NCBI GenBank assembly: GCA_963210315.1
Contig: OY723315.1
Location: 186,001 to 250,000 of the forward strand
Source of the DNA: Rhynchopus euleeides
Lineage: Eukaryota; Euglenozoa; Diplonemea; Diplonemida; Diplonemidae
Length of the DNA: 64,000 nucleotides
Direction: 5' to 3'
Shown here: piece after piece, positions 53,727 to 63,045 of the stretch
Position numbering within the stretch: the stretch's first letter is position 1
Layout: every line of letters begins with the position of its first letter
Position numbers and translations under genes: made by a program
Notes under the pieces: generated by a model
Seen by the model: the letters and a program-made list of their open reading frames with translations, nothing else
Databases searched by the model: none
What the model was told of the DNA's origin: nothing

Positions 53727-54702
53727 CAGGGTATAAGATAGACTTTTTTTCTGGCGCCGTTTTCCGGTTTTTCTGGTTTTGAAAATTTTTCGCGCGCGCC
53801 TTCGGCGCGCGCGACCCGCGCAAACCCTCCCAGAATCTGAGAGGGCCCGGTGCCTGCGCGCGTCCTGTCGTACTGAGGCTGCTTGGTGGGGCAGGCGCAG
53901 CAGCTGCTTTGAAAGTTTGGACTCTCGCCCAAAAAACCGGTCTGGTGCAATGCTTTTACACAGGGGGGTCTGGGGGGCGGAGCCCCCCAGCCGCCGGAGG
54001 CCACGGTAGTGAACATCTGTTCCCTACAGTCTGGATTCGCTTGTAAGTAGGAAGGCTTCGCTGTATCGCAGCCCGGCCAGCAGGAGATCACTGGTCCTTG
54101 AGGGTTCAACCTTCAGGGTGGAGGAGGACGGGGGAGCGACCACTCGTGACAGGTGTGCGTTGTGGGTGGAGTGGGTGCACGACAGAATGGCCAAAGGGTC
54201 CACGAGATCTCTGCACACATTCCGTTATCGAAGAGATGGGCACCTAGCTGTGACGACAGGCAACAAACAAATCTCATCTGTTAGTTGCCCCCAATAGGCT
54301 TGGCGACCTTCAAGACTGCTTGAAAGTCGTTTGAGTTCTCGTCTCAGCCCTCCAGACTGCAGTCTTAGACTCCCTCTTAGACATGGTGGCTGGAGTCCAC
54401 CATGTGTGCACCTTCAAAACAGAAGAGACCTGCATGACGAGGGCATCACCACCCACCGGGCCACCCGCTAGGTCCATTTTTCTTCTCCGCTTCTCTGCCT
54501 TCTTTGGACTATTGGAGCTCTGTGCGGATCACGATGGGGTCACTTTCTATTTTTTTATGGCGTTTTTTCTGACTGTTTTACTGTCCCAAAATCACAAAAA
54601 AAACCGCCAAAAATGAGACCGACCTTTTTTTTTTCCCAGAAAACCGGGAACCGGGAAACCCTGGTTTTGAAAACCGGAAAACCAGACCTATCTTATCCCC
54701 TG
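53727..54702. mobile_element. hAT-type DNA transposon, copy 2
   Basis: It starts CAGGGTATAAGATAGAC and ends CTATCTTATCCCCTG, flanked on both sides by CCTGTATT (53719-53726 and 54703-54710), a perfect 8-bp target duplication. The left ~120 bp (with the CGCGCGCGCC hairpin) and right ~290 bp match copy 1 at 4174-5121. The middle differs and carries a GC-hairpin repeat (53963-54022). No transposase motif is visible in this copy. Confidence 0.95.
53963..54022 (+). repeat. GC-hairpin repeat, copy 6 (single, inside hAT copy 2)
   Basis: GGGGGGTCTGGGGGGCGGAG, CCCCCCAGCCGCCGGAGG, CCACGGTAGTGAACATCTGT. Unlike most others it is unpaired. Its presence in one hAT copy and absence from the other shows that it moved, or was captured, independently. 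Confidence 0.9.
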
Positions 54703-54710
54703 CCTGTATT

Positions 54711-56655
54711 GTCAGTTTTTGTTTTGTTTAGTTTTGTTTTGCTTGCTTTGTTGTGGGGGTTTCCCTCTTCAGCGGGCTCGCTTCAGAGGGCTCAACACAG
54801 GCGAGGTTCAGTCCTCTGTGAGGCGCTTATATTGGGGGCCGGTTGGTTGCCCCCCCGGCCCCCAGTACTTCGGGCCGCGTCAGGCGCTGCGGCGCCACGG
54901 CGGGGCTGTCATCCCTCGCAGTTTTCTGTTCTTGGTGGGGGGGGGGGGGTTCGTTCTATTGATTGTTGGGTTTTTGATTTATGCCAGGAGATGTTGCCTA
55001 CGGCTTCTGCTCGTTGATCAGCGTGTGTATCGGCGCGTCGCCCAGTAGTTCAGCGGCGGACAGGTATCGCATGACTTCTTGCGGGTGACGGAATAACAGC
55101 CGCCTTGGATTGGTGGTATGTAGGAAGCTGTCCTGCTCATGTTTCAATTTCGGGCAGTTGAAGAGGTGTGTGACCGTACAGGCCTCGCCACAGGCTGTAC
55201 AAGGCGGCGCTTTCTCTTTTCCCGTATCCACCAGGAAGTCCCATACCAGGCTGTGGCGCCCCGTTCGGAGCCTCCGTAGCTGGACCTCTCCGCGCCGCTT
55301 CAGGGTCGGGTTGCGGAGTGGAGGGCGCGTGAGGCGGTCATCTTTCCAGTACAATGTGTGGGTACCCGGCCTCATGTGGTCGTGCATCCTGCGGGCCGCT
55401 GCTCGCGCTCCCCTGTAGGTGAGGGGCTCCGTCTGTCGCAGCTTTTGGCCTTGCTGGGCCAGCCGGTCCGCCACCTCATTTCCGTCTATCCCGACGTGGG
55501 ACGGCACATACTGCATGTGGAGTGTCACTCCCTTTTCGGTCGTTACGCTGTGTAGGAGATCCCATATTGTGTGCATCACTTCTTCCCGCACCCGGGTCGG
55601 GCCCCCTTCCAACGCTTTTAGCGCACTTTGCGAGTCTGTGCACAGGACGACGATGTCTCCGGTTACGACTAGCCTCACGAGCACGCGGAGGGCCTCCCTT
55701 ATCGCGACCAGTTCTGCTTGAAACGCGGAGGCGTGACGACCAGCATTTTCCACCATCGTTGTATGGGGAAGGACTTCCCCCGTCTTGTAGAACACTGCCC
55801 CGGCGCCCCCGCGTGCCAGGTCCGTGGCACCGTCCGTGTACACCCACCATGTCGCCTGCGGGTAGGTCATACGGAGGTGCTCCTCTGCCCGCTGGCGGAG
55901 TTTTGTTGTGTCCGTGTTCCTCTTCGACACTCCCGGGACGGTGGGGTGTATCTTGAGGTTGTCGAAACTTAGCAGCCATGGGTGTACGGGCCTGGCAATT
56001 CTCAGCTGAGCTCTGTCCCTTCTCTCGGTGTATAGTCCCTGTGTCACTTGCCGGGCCGTCTTGAGCCAGTCGCAATACTTCCCCCTCTCCAGCGACACCA
56101 TGTCGGTACTCGTTTCGTTCCGTAGGCGGGCGTGTTTCTCTAACAGGTCAGCGGAGGATACAGCAATGAGGTCGTGGATACTCGGTAGGTGCGCCTCCCA
56201 TAGTAAGGTGGCGGCTGAGGTGGTTTTGGGGCAGCCTGTGATGATGCGCGCTGCGGTGAGATGGTCGCTCTGCAGTTGCTTCACATTCTCCGCGCTGAGC
56301 GCGGCCCCGTACACCTCGAGACAGTATCGCACCACCTGCAACGCGTACGCCACATATACTTCCCTCAGGATGTCTGCGGTGTTCCCCCACTCAGTGTTTG
56401 CGAGTGTGCGGAGTGCTGCCACACGTTTTCGGAGTCTTCGGCGCACTCTCGTCACATGTGCTTCGAACGTGCATTCGTCGTCCACGATGATGCCGAGGTA
56501 GACCTTCTCCGTTACCCAGCAGATGGTCCCCGTCTGCAGTTTGAGTTGTGGGAGTACCTCCGGCAGTCGCTTGCGGGCCCCGGTGGGGCAGAACAGCATC
56601 GCTTCCGTTTTGCTGTGTGACACTTTCAGCTTCTTGTTTGCAGAGAGGGGTAGTT
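54711..56655 (-). mobile_element. 5'-truncated LINE with RNase H
   Basis: Minus-strand non-LTR retrotransposon. The coding region (54998-56650) lacks the endonuclease and most of the reverse transcriptase. Its 3' untranslated region runs to an A-rich (CAAAA)n-like tail at about 54712-54750, immediately beside the right duplication of hAT copy 2. The untranslated stretch from GGGATGACAGCCCCGCCG to GAGGACTGAACCTCGCCTGTG resembles the retroposons at 15841 and 48219. Confidence 0.88.
54998..56650 (-). pseudogene. LINE ORF2 fragment: RT thumb, RNase H, zinc knuckle
   Basis: The open frame extends to a Met at 56779 (593 codons), but homology-like sequence begins near residue 42 (LPLSANKKLKVSHSKTEAML). 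KVYLGIIVDDECTFEAHV fits the segment after the reverse-transcriptase palm; the catalytic palm itself is missing. RNase H is complete in appearance: D316 in VYTDGA, E356 in FQAELVAI, D382 in CTDSQSALKAL, and D438 in the segment VPSHVGIDGNEVADRLA. A terminal C527-x2-C530-x7-H538-x3-C542 knuckle follows. The frame has no internal stop over 1.6 kb, so insertion is probably recent. It cannot retrotranspose by itself. Confidence 0.9.
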
Positions 56656-57260
56656 GCAGAGAGGAGTAGGCGCAATGCACAACGCCCTTTTTTTTGCAGC
56701 TACATTTTGTGGGGCATTTTTCCCCCTGGCACACAATAAGAAGGACGGGTCTGGCGAATCTTGCCGAAAGAAATCGCAAACAGATTCCAGGAGGTTCGGG
56801 ATGTGCACGGGAGGGCGTAGGTGAGTCGTGATTTTGATTCTCTTGAACAACGGATCCACGCCAAGGCTGCAGCGCGCTTGTTGTAAGTCGTATATATTCC
56901 TACTATTTGACTCGGTCAGCCCAGAAACTTGGTTGGTCGACTGGTGAGGCCGGACAGAAGTGAGCGACCTTTTGCCCAGATGCAGACGACGAAAGGGCGC
57001 GCGGACGGGGTGAGGGACGAGGGCAGCATCATTTTTGCGCCTGGCAACCAAAAGAACTGCCTTGACGTGCAGACAAAGGGGGGGGGGTGGTGGGTTTTTG
57101 TTTGAAAATTGCTCGAGAGAAGGCAAACAGGATGAAGGCTCCTCTCGAGCATTCTCGCGTTGCGAAGGGGGGGGGGGGGGGGTGGGGTGGGGTGGGGTGG
57201 GGTGGTGGGCAGTCGAACGGGGAAACTTGTCCTCCTGGGAGGGGGGGGGGGTCCGAGTGA
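56656..57260. other. Spacer between LINE and Mutator-like element
   Basis: No gene recognised. G-runs at 57169-57181 and 57240-57250, GGGGT repeats at 57180-57205. Confidence 0.5.
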
Positions 57261-57269
57261 TCCCCGATA

Positions 57270-58370
57270 GGGTAAAGGACTAATTAGCCCACAACTTTTC
57301 CAGAAATGCCAATTCAGGCCCAAACTTATTGTAAAATTCCAATGTAGACCACCACTTATTGGAAAATGCCAATTCAACCCAACCACTTTTGTGAAAATTC
57401 CAATTCAACCCAACCAGCTGCTGAAGGCAAGAGAGTCTTTTGGGGAGGCCCCTGAATACCCAGAAGGATTCAACATGGCTCTTGTTGAAATCCTTGTGCA
57501 CCCGGATGTTGTTGGCAACATGCCTGGCGCACACCATTCAGGCAGGGCGGGGCAGCACTGCCGGAAGGGCCTCGAGGAGGCCCTTGTCCCGGTCCGGGGC
57601 ACACGTTGTGCCCTCCCCCTCGCCAGGGGAAAGGGCAGCTCTCACCTTTTCCAGAAACATCGTCCACCCGTCCTTGGAGCATTGGCCTGAGGCGCCCAAA
57701 CGCCTCCTCCTCTGGACCCCATATGTGTGTTTTTACCGCTGCGAGGACTCTCATCGCCTTCTTCGAATCCGTCGTGTCGCCCCTGTCCGTGAGCAGAGCC
57801 CTCATGTGCGAGGGGGTCATGCGGGGATTTTCTCTGACGCCTGCAAACTCCTTTCCCAAAGTGGTTGTCTCCCCGTATGTCTTGCGCTTGTGGTGTGCGG
57901 CAGTGCAGGTGTGTTCGGCGTGCAAATGGACAACAACCTCCCCCTCCTGGAGGGAGGCCGTCACACGGTACGGGCAACTTTCGTCAGAATCGTCTGACCC
58001 ACAAATATATGTGGTCCTGGTGGACTCGCACCTCGTCCTCTTTAGCGTCCTCTGCTGCTCTGCCGCTTGTATTGTGAGTGCGTCGTGCAGGGCTTCAATT
58101 GTGAAGAATGTGTCTCCGGTACCAACCATTGTGTTTTGTGAGGGGGGCATCCCTCCTGAGGTGTGGGGTGTGTGGGCGGAGGTGTACATCAGCGGTTGGG
58201 TTGAATTGGAATTTTCACAAAAGTGGTTGGGTTGAATTGGCATTTTTGAAAAAGTGGCTGGGTTGAATTGGCATTTTCCAATAAGTGGTGGTCTACATTG
58301 GAATTTTACAATAAGTTTGGGCCTGAATTGGCATTTCTGGAAAAGTTGTGGGCTAATTAGTCCTTTACCC
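57270..58370. mobile_element. Mutator-like element (MULE), internally deleted
   Basis: The ends are GGGTAAAGGACTAATTAG and CTAATTAGTCCTTTACCC, opening terminal inverted repeats that run about 140 bp (GCCCACAACTTTTCCAGAAA, ATTCAGGCCCAAACTTATTG and so on, mirrored at 58200-58350). TCCCCGATA flanks both sides (57261-57269 and 58371-58379), a perfect 9-bp target duplication. Long TIRs with 9-bp duplication are the hallmark of Mutator elements, and the interior encodes MULE-type transposase parts on the minus strand. At 1101 bp it is too short to be autonomous. Confidence 0.95.
57410..58189 (-). pseudogene. Mutator-type transposase, internally deleted and broken
   Basis: Start taken at the Met at 58189 just inside the TIR. 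A zinc-binding region of FAR1/MuDR/FLYWCH character follows: YICG, DESCPYRVTA, then HAEHTCT, giving C-x8-C-x20-H-x-C. The frame runs to AFGRLRPMLQGRVDDVSG. The expected first catalytic Asp region is missing. In another frame, TTCAPDRDKGLLEALPAVLP (about 57612-57550) fits the second catalytic Asp segment (SDR-x-KGL), then a TGA, then CARHVANNIRVHKDFNKSHV, the usual C-x2-H-x3-N segment. So the gene has an internal deletion, a frame change (or intron) and a stop. Confidence 0.75.
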
Positions 58371-58379
58371 TCCCCGATA

Positions 58380-59494
58380 GGGTTAGTGTGTGATATGAGC
58401 GCAAGAAAACAACAAAATGGCGTTGATGTATACCAGCGCTCCAAACAGTCCAAACACTTTTCTTCGTACAAGATCACTGCCTTGGCAGTGGCTCGGCGGC
58501 ACAGTCATACACTGCCGGTTCGGCGGCACGGTCATACATCGCCTCCTTCCACCACTCCCTGTCGAGAAAAAATAGTCGAGAAAGGCGCCGAGTCGACCAC
58601 CCTTCACTCGGTATGCATTGTTGTGTCCTAGATCCAGTGCGAGTGACAAGGCGCGGATGGAGGTGCGGGTGTGCCTTTGCGGGGTTGCGTTTTTGCTCCG
58701 GTTTGACTTACGAACACTGCCCCCTCCCCCCCCCCCCCCCCGCCCCCGAAAACACATGTTCACTGATAGAGAGAGGGCAATTTCCGGAAAACTGTCTTTT
58801 TTGATGACGCTTCTGGCATCACAGGTTGATTTGTAATGGTTTCGTTCTTAACCAGCCCTTTGCGCAATAGACTCGGCAGCCGGGCTGTGTCTGCATAAAT
58901 GCGAGAGGGGGTGGGTGGGTGGGTGAGGTGCTGTGACGCCCGCGTTCTTCGCCCCGAGTGAACTTCTCGGATCCGAGAGCGAGCTGAGATGCAAACCCGC
59001 CGTTCGGATGAGCTGATCATTCCATGCCCACATATATTCGCCTGGCATCGCCAACTTAGATTGCACCGATCAGATGTTGCCAGATCGCGCAAAAGCGGCG
59101 AGCAAAACGGGGATGAAAATTGAAAATCACAGCCCGGTGTGTGTCAACTTTGCACCGTCCTGGGTTTGGCGAACAAACAACGCCATACCTGAAGCTTATT
59201 CTGACAAAAAGCGGCCAAAAACCCGGTATTTATACTCAGTTTTTTCTTGGTTTTCGTGGCCTGTTTCGCCCCATTTTTTGGGCCGTGCGCACCGCAGGTG
59301 ACCCGAAAAACCCCGAAAACGGCATGTTTCGGAACATTGGAACCCCTGGTGCCCCCGGGCGTGTTCTGTCGATGAGTCCATCTTTTATTAGACCCCGTAC
59401 AGAAACACGAGAAAGCGTGGGAATATGCAGTTTGACCCTGGAGAGGAGAGTGGTGCACCCTCAGAGGTGGTCCAGAGAATGCAAAGAGGTCCAC
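58380..59494. other. Region without a recognised gene
   Basis: Contains a short tandem CGGCGGCACAGTCATACA pair (58494-58535), a C-run at 58722-58741, GTGGG repeats at 58910-58924. No gene recognised. Confidence 0.45.
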
Positions 59495-59720
59495 GGGGGG
59501 GTCTGGGGGGCGGAGCCCCCCAGCCGCCGGAGGCCACGGTAGCGAACACTGTTCCTTGTGGGGTACAGATTCTGTGATGAGTTGGGTGCGTCCTCCTGAG
59601 GGCGGTCTCTGGATTCCATGACCTGATCCCAAAGGGCTTGGCCGACAGGCATACGTCACAGGGGGGCCTGGGGGGCGGAGCCCCCCAGCCGCCGGAGGCC
59701 ACGGTACTGAACATCTGTTC
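59495..59720 (+). repeat. Paired GC-hairpin repeats (copies 7 and 8)
   Basis: Units at 59495-59553 and 59661-59720, spacing 166 bp. The spacer begins CCTTGTGGGGTACAGATTCTG and ends with GACCTGATCCCAAAGGGCTT, parallel to the 31.8-kb pair. The second unit is also part of the ~400-bp repeat shared with 36313-36720. Confidence 0.9.
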
Positions 59721-60024
59721 CTTGTGCGGTACAGCCCATCTTCCTGAACTTGGGTAAATTGCTCCCAAGGGTTCGATGAGGGCGCCAAGGCTCGTCAGTG
59801 CGGGCTGGATCGTTGCCTCAGAGCCAGATGTTCAATGACAGACACTGAGGACAGGGGCCAGGCCCCGGCTGGCCCCGCCCGCCCCATTTTTGGTCCATTT
59901 TTTCCTCCTCCCGAAAATGCGTTTATTTGCATCATTGGGATCCGTGGCTCACGCCATGGTATTTTTTTCTCTCCGGAAACATAATTTGTTCGGACCATTT
60001 GGGCCTGAACCACCACGAAAAAAT
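59629..60024. repeat. ~400-bp dispersed repeat, copy 2
   Basis: Matches 36313-36720 from GATCCCAAAGGGCTTGG to GGGCCTGAACCACCA with scattered substitutions. The match ends a few bases before the inverted-repeat element at 60033. Confidence 0.88.
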
Positions 60025-60044
60025 AGTTATTAACATACATCGGG

Positions 60045-60362
60045 CGTTATTGCGTTACCAGTAACGGTAATACCGTTATTTTTTCGGTAAAATAACTTAC
60101 CGTTAATAACGTTCCAGAACGGCCGAATAACGTTATCCGAAAATCGGTAACGTTATTTTTCCGCGTTATACCGTTATCGATAACGGTAATACCGTTATTA
60201 CCGTTATCAGGAACGGTAATAACGGTAATAACGTTATCGGTAACGTTATTACCGTTATTACCGTTATTACCGTTATCGGTAACGGTAATACCGTTATCAG
60301 TAACGGTAATAACGTTATCGGTAACGTTATTACCGTTATTACCGGTAATACCGCGTTATTTT
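60045..60362. repeat. (GTTATTACC)n-type expanded arm
   Basis: Dozens of TTACCGTTA, CGTTATTACC and GGTAACGTTA words in both orientations. Because the words are self-complementary in pairs, the tract can fold extensively. Confidence 0.9.
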
Positions 60363-60990
60363 CGGTATTTTTGGGCAACTTCTATAGGGGGACCCTTTTC
60401 GAATTTTTTTTTCGGGGTGGCCAGAATGGGCTGTTTTAGGCTATTTGAGGCCATTTTCGAGCAAATTTTTGGGTTTAGAGCCACGCAAAGGGTCTAAAAT
60501 GGGCATGCCAATCTCAAAAAAATGCTCAAAATTCCGAGAGATTTCAGATTTTTCGAATTTTTTGACCGAGAAAATTCTGACCCCAAAATGTGGTCCTTGT
60601 GGTCTGGAACTGTCCGTTGTCGAAGGAATTGGTGAAAAAATCGTGATTTTTGGCCTCTGGATCACCCATGCCGTCCCAAAAATCAAGCAAAAGAGGTTTG
60701 GTAGGTGCATTTTTGGGTGAACATGAGCCATTGCGCCAACCTGCTTGATTTCACCCGAAAATCGGAATCCGTTGAATATGGTTTCTGATGAAAATGTGAA
60801 AATTTTCGACCTTCTTCGCAGTTTTTTCCACTTCCTTGCCCCATCTTTCCCACCCAAAATCGAAGTACCGTAAATGGTGTTGTTGAAAGGTCCAAATTGC
60901 GTTGGTTGTGCGTAGTTCTGCCGAAGTCGTGCACACGTTGTGCGTAGTGCGTGTAACGCCATTTGTGACCAAAATGTATATTTCCTGCAC

Positions 60991-61111
60991 CCGAGCGTTG
61001 ACGCTTCCACACACCCTTACAAACCCACTTGCCTGATGAAGGGGGTGGTGTGTAGAGCACGTTTGGCAGGGCTGAATGACACTTTCTGCGCGAAGGTCGT
61101 GTGCGTAATAA
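60991..61111. repeat. Dispersed ~120-bp repeat, copy 2
   Basis: Copy of the 29648-29770 segment, from GCGTTGACGCTTCCACACAC to TCGTGTGCGTAATAA, lying inside the 2-kb element. Confidence 0.75.
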
Positions 61112-62107
61112 AACAACGGTCCGAGGGCCGGAGGCCCGAGGCCTTTTTTTACCTGCACGAGGGTGCAATTGAGTCCGATACGGGGTGCAGATGATGGTTT
61201 CTTGCACAACCCAGTCATGTTTTGCACAGCACGACGAACTCGGAAATTCCTCATATTTGCACTCCAGCTACCATATTTGCATTCCAGGTCTCATATTTGC
61301 ACTGGTGCAAATATGGGACCTGGAGTGCGTGCAAATAATGACTGGGGGGTGCAAGAAAGTTCAAATTGCGTAGTTCCTGCGTACTTCGTGCGTAGCCCGA
61401 GCGTACTTTGGGTAGTTCGTGCGTATATTGTGCGAAGCATTTTTGACAGCACCAGTAAACGGACTTTTGGAACGTAAATATTTTAGAACGGGCCGGGAAA
61501 AAATGGGCACGTCGCTACTTCGCGCTACTTCGTCGCTCGTAACGAGTAAAAATATCAGGTGGTTTTTACTCCGCCAATGTGAGTTGTGCGGGTGTATTCC
61601 TGAAGGATTCACTTCTGCGTCCACACTGAGTGATTTTGGAGTGATTTTCACTCCAAATTTCACTCCAGGAACATTGGATACTGCAAGGTTGCAGGGGTTT
61701 CTGCAGCATTTGCCTTGAAAAAGCCAAAAAACATGATTTTTTCACGAAACTCGACATGTCCGTGCGTTATTATCCAAAAAATGGTCCCAGGGGGGTATTC
61801 TGGAGCCATCTCCACCAAAAACTACACCATCCGCCCGCAAAATTGTCCGAATAACGCAAGTTTTCATGAAAATAACGGAAAAATAACGCGTTATTTTAGG
61901 AGAAAACGTTTTCCAATTTTTTGACATCACGGAGTGGCCCCCTGGAGTGATATTTTACCCAAGAAAATTCTTTTAGGGGGGGTAGGGACGCCAGTTTCGG
62001 GTCAGATTCACCGGGAAATGCTGCCTTTTTTGGGGTCAAAAAATAACGCAAAAATAACGTTATTACCGTTACTGGTAACGGAATAACGCCCAATGTATGT
62101 ATTAATT

Positions 62108-62485
62108 CATGGTATGACAAAGGTCTTAATAAGAAAAGGATCTTTTCACTTCTTTCTTAAGACGTCTTAATGCAGGTGCTGCATTAAATTTCTTAAATTA
62201 ATGACCCCCATTATTTTTAAGAAATGCAGGATTTCTTAAGATTTCTTAATGAAATGATGGACATTATTTCCATATCTCCCAGCATTAAAAATGTCCATCA
62301 TTCTGAAAAAGATCTTTTAAGATCTTTTTCAGAATGATGGACATTAAAATGCTAGGCATTAAGAAACACGTCTTAAGAAATCAGTAAGAAATCTTTAAGA
62401 AATAGCCCTTTCGGCATTACATTAAGACGTCTTAAGAAATTTCGAGATATCTTAACATTTCTTGCAAGATCTTTGTCATACCATG
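62108..62485. mobile_element. 378-bp MITE with CATGGTATGACAAAG ends
   Basis: Left CATGGTATGACAAAGGTCTT, right AAGATCTTTGTCATACCATG; flanks TTAATT on both sides (62102-62107 and 62486-62491), a 6-bp duplication. The interior is A/T-rich with many TTAAGA/TCTTAA words and a perfect 27-bp-arm palindrome at 62290-62345 (AATGTCCATCATTCTG and onward, 2-nt spacer). Confidence 0.88.
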
Positions 62486-62487
62486 TT

Positions 62488-62613
62488 AATTACACGACAC
62501 TAAAGTAGCCATTTTTTTACTCGAGTTTGGGATTTTTTTGCACGAGTCGCCGAAGGCGACGAGTGCAAAAAAACCCATACGAGAGTACAAAAATGGCTAC
62601 TGTGGAGTGTAAT
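62488..62613. repeat. Foldback element with GTAGCCATTTTT arms
   Basis: AATTACACGACACTAAAGTA, GCCATTTTTTTACTCG on the left and its imperfect inverse GAGTACAAAAATGGCTACTG, TGGAGTGTAAT on the right. The centre holds a second hairpin, CGAGTCGCCGAAGGCGACG. It directly abuts the MITE at 62108-62485. Possibly a separate small MITE. Duplication not resolved. Confidence 0.7.
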
Positions 62614-62930
62614 TCGTGATTTTATCTTACAACACCACAATTTGAGTTACTCCGCCCGGGTCGAGAATACCCCCCAGTCGAAAAAAACAGTGAAAATCAC
62701 TTTATAGGCAGTAGTGGTAACTAGGTGCTATTTGGCCTGGATGGGGGGTAGTGGGTCCCAGGGTGTGCCTCTGGGTGGAAAATATGTTTCCTGCACCCTG
62801 TGAATAAGTTTCCTGCACCCTCTCAAAAAAAATCCCGGGAGGATCCTTGAAATCGGTAGTGGACAGTAGCGGACAGGGCGGACATTTCCTTGTGGAAAAA
62901 GTGCCCGAAAAAAAAATTCGAAAAGGTCCC
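62614..62930. other. Spacer without a recognised gene
   Basis: It contains TTTCCTGCACCCT twice (62788 and 62811) and no coding feature. Confidence 0.5.
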
Positions 62931-62933
62931 CCA

Positions 62934-63042
62934 GGGGGCCCTCGCTACCAAGTGTGACTGAGTGAGAAAAAGTGAGAAGTCAGCCATGTTTGGCTGAAAA
63001 CTGACGACTCGTGACTCACAGTGACTCGTAGCGAGGGCCCCC
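62934..63042. mobile_element. 109-bp MITE, GGGGGCCCTCGCTACC family
   Basis: GGGGGCCCTCGCTACCAAGT at the left, CGTAGCGAGGGCCCCC at the right; CCA on both sides (62931-62933 and 63043-63045). The interior is the reverse complement of the copy at 27030-27138 over most of its length. It sits directly at the left edge of the duplicated 63-kb segment. Confidence 0.93.
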
Positions 63043-63045
63043 CCA

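Larger units (their letters stand above)
60033..62100. mobile_element. 2.07-kb inverted-repeat element with GTTATTACCGTTA arms
   Basis: Left end ACATACATCGGGCGTTATTG then CGTTACCAGTAACGGTAATA. The reverse complement of the right end reads ACATACATTGGGCGTTATTC then CGTTACCAGTAACGGTAATA. The shared inverted repeat exceeds 40 bp. ATTA lies at both outer edges and may be the target duplication. The left arm is expanded into a ~300-bp GTTATTACCG simple repeat. The interior (60400-62040) has no recognised transposase and includes the dispersed repeat at 60991-61111 and a CATATTTGCA palindrome near 61250-61335. Confidence 0.82.

Noticed and set aside
53727-54702. hAT copy 2 as an autonomous element
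   Set aside because: Under 1 kb, no transposase motif, and the middle is filled by unrelated repeat sequence.
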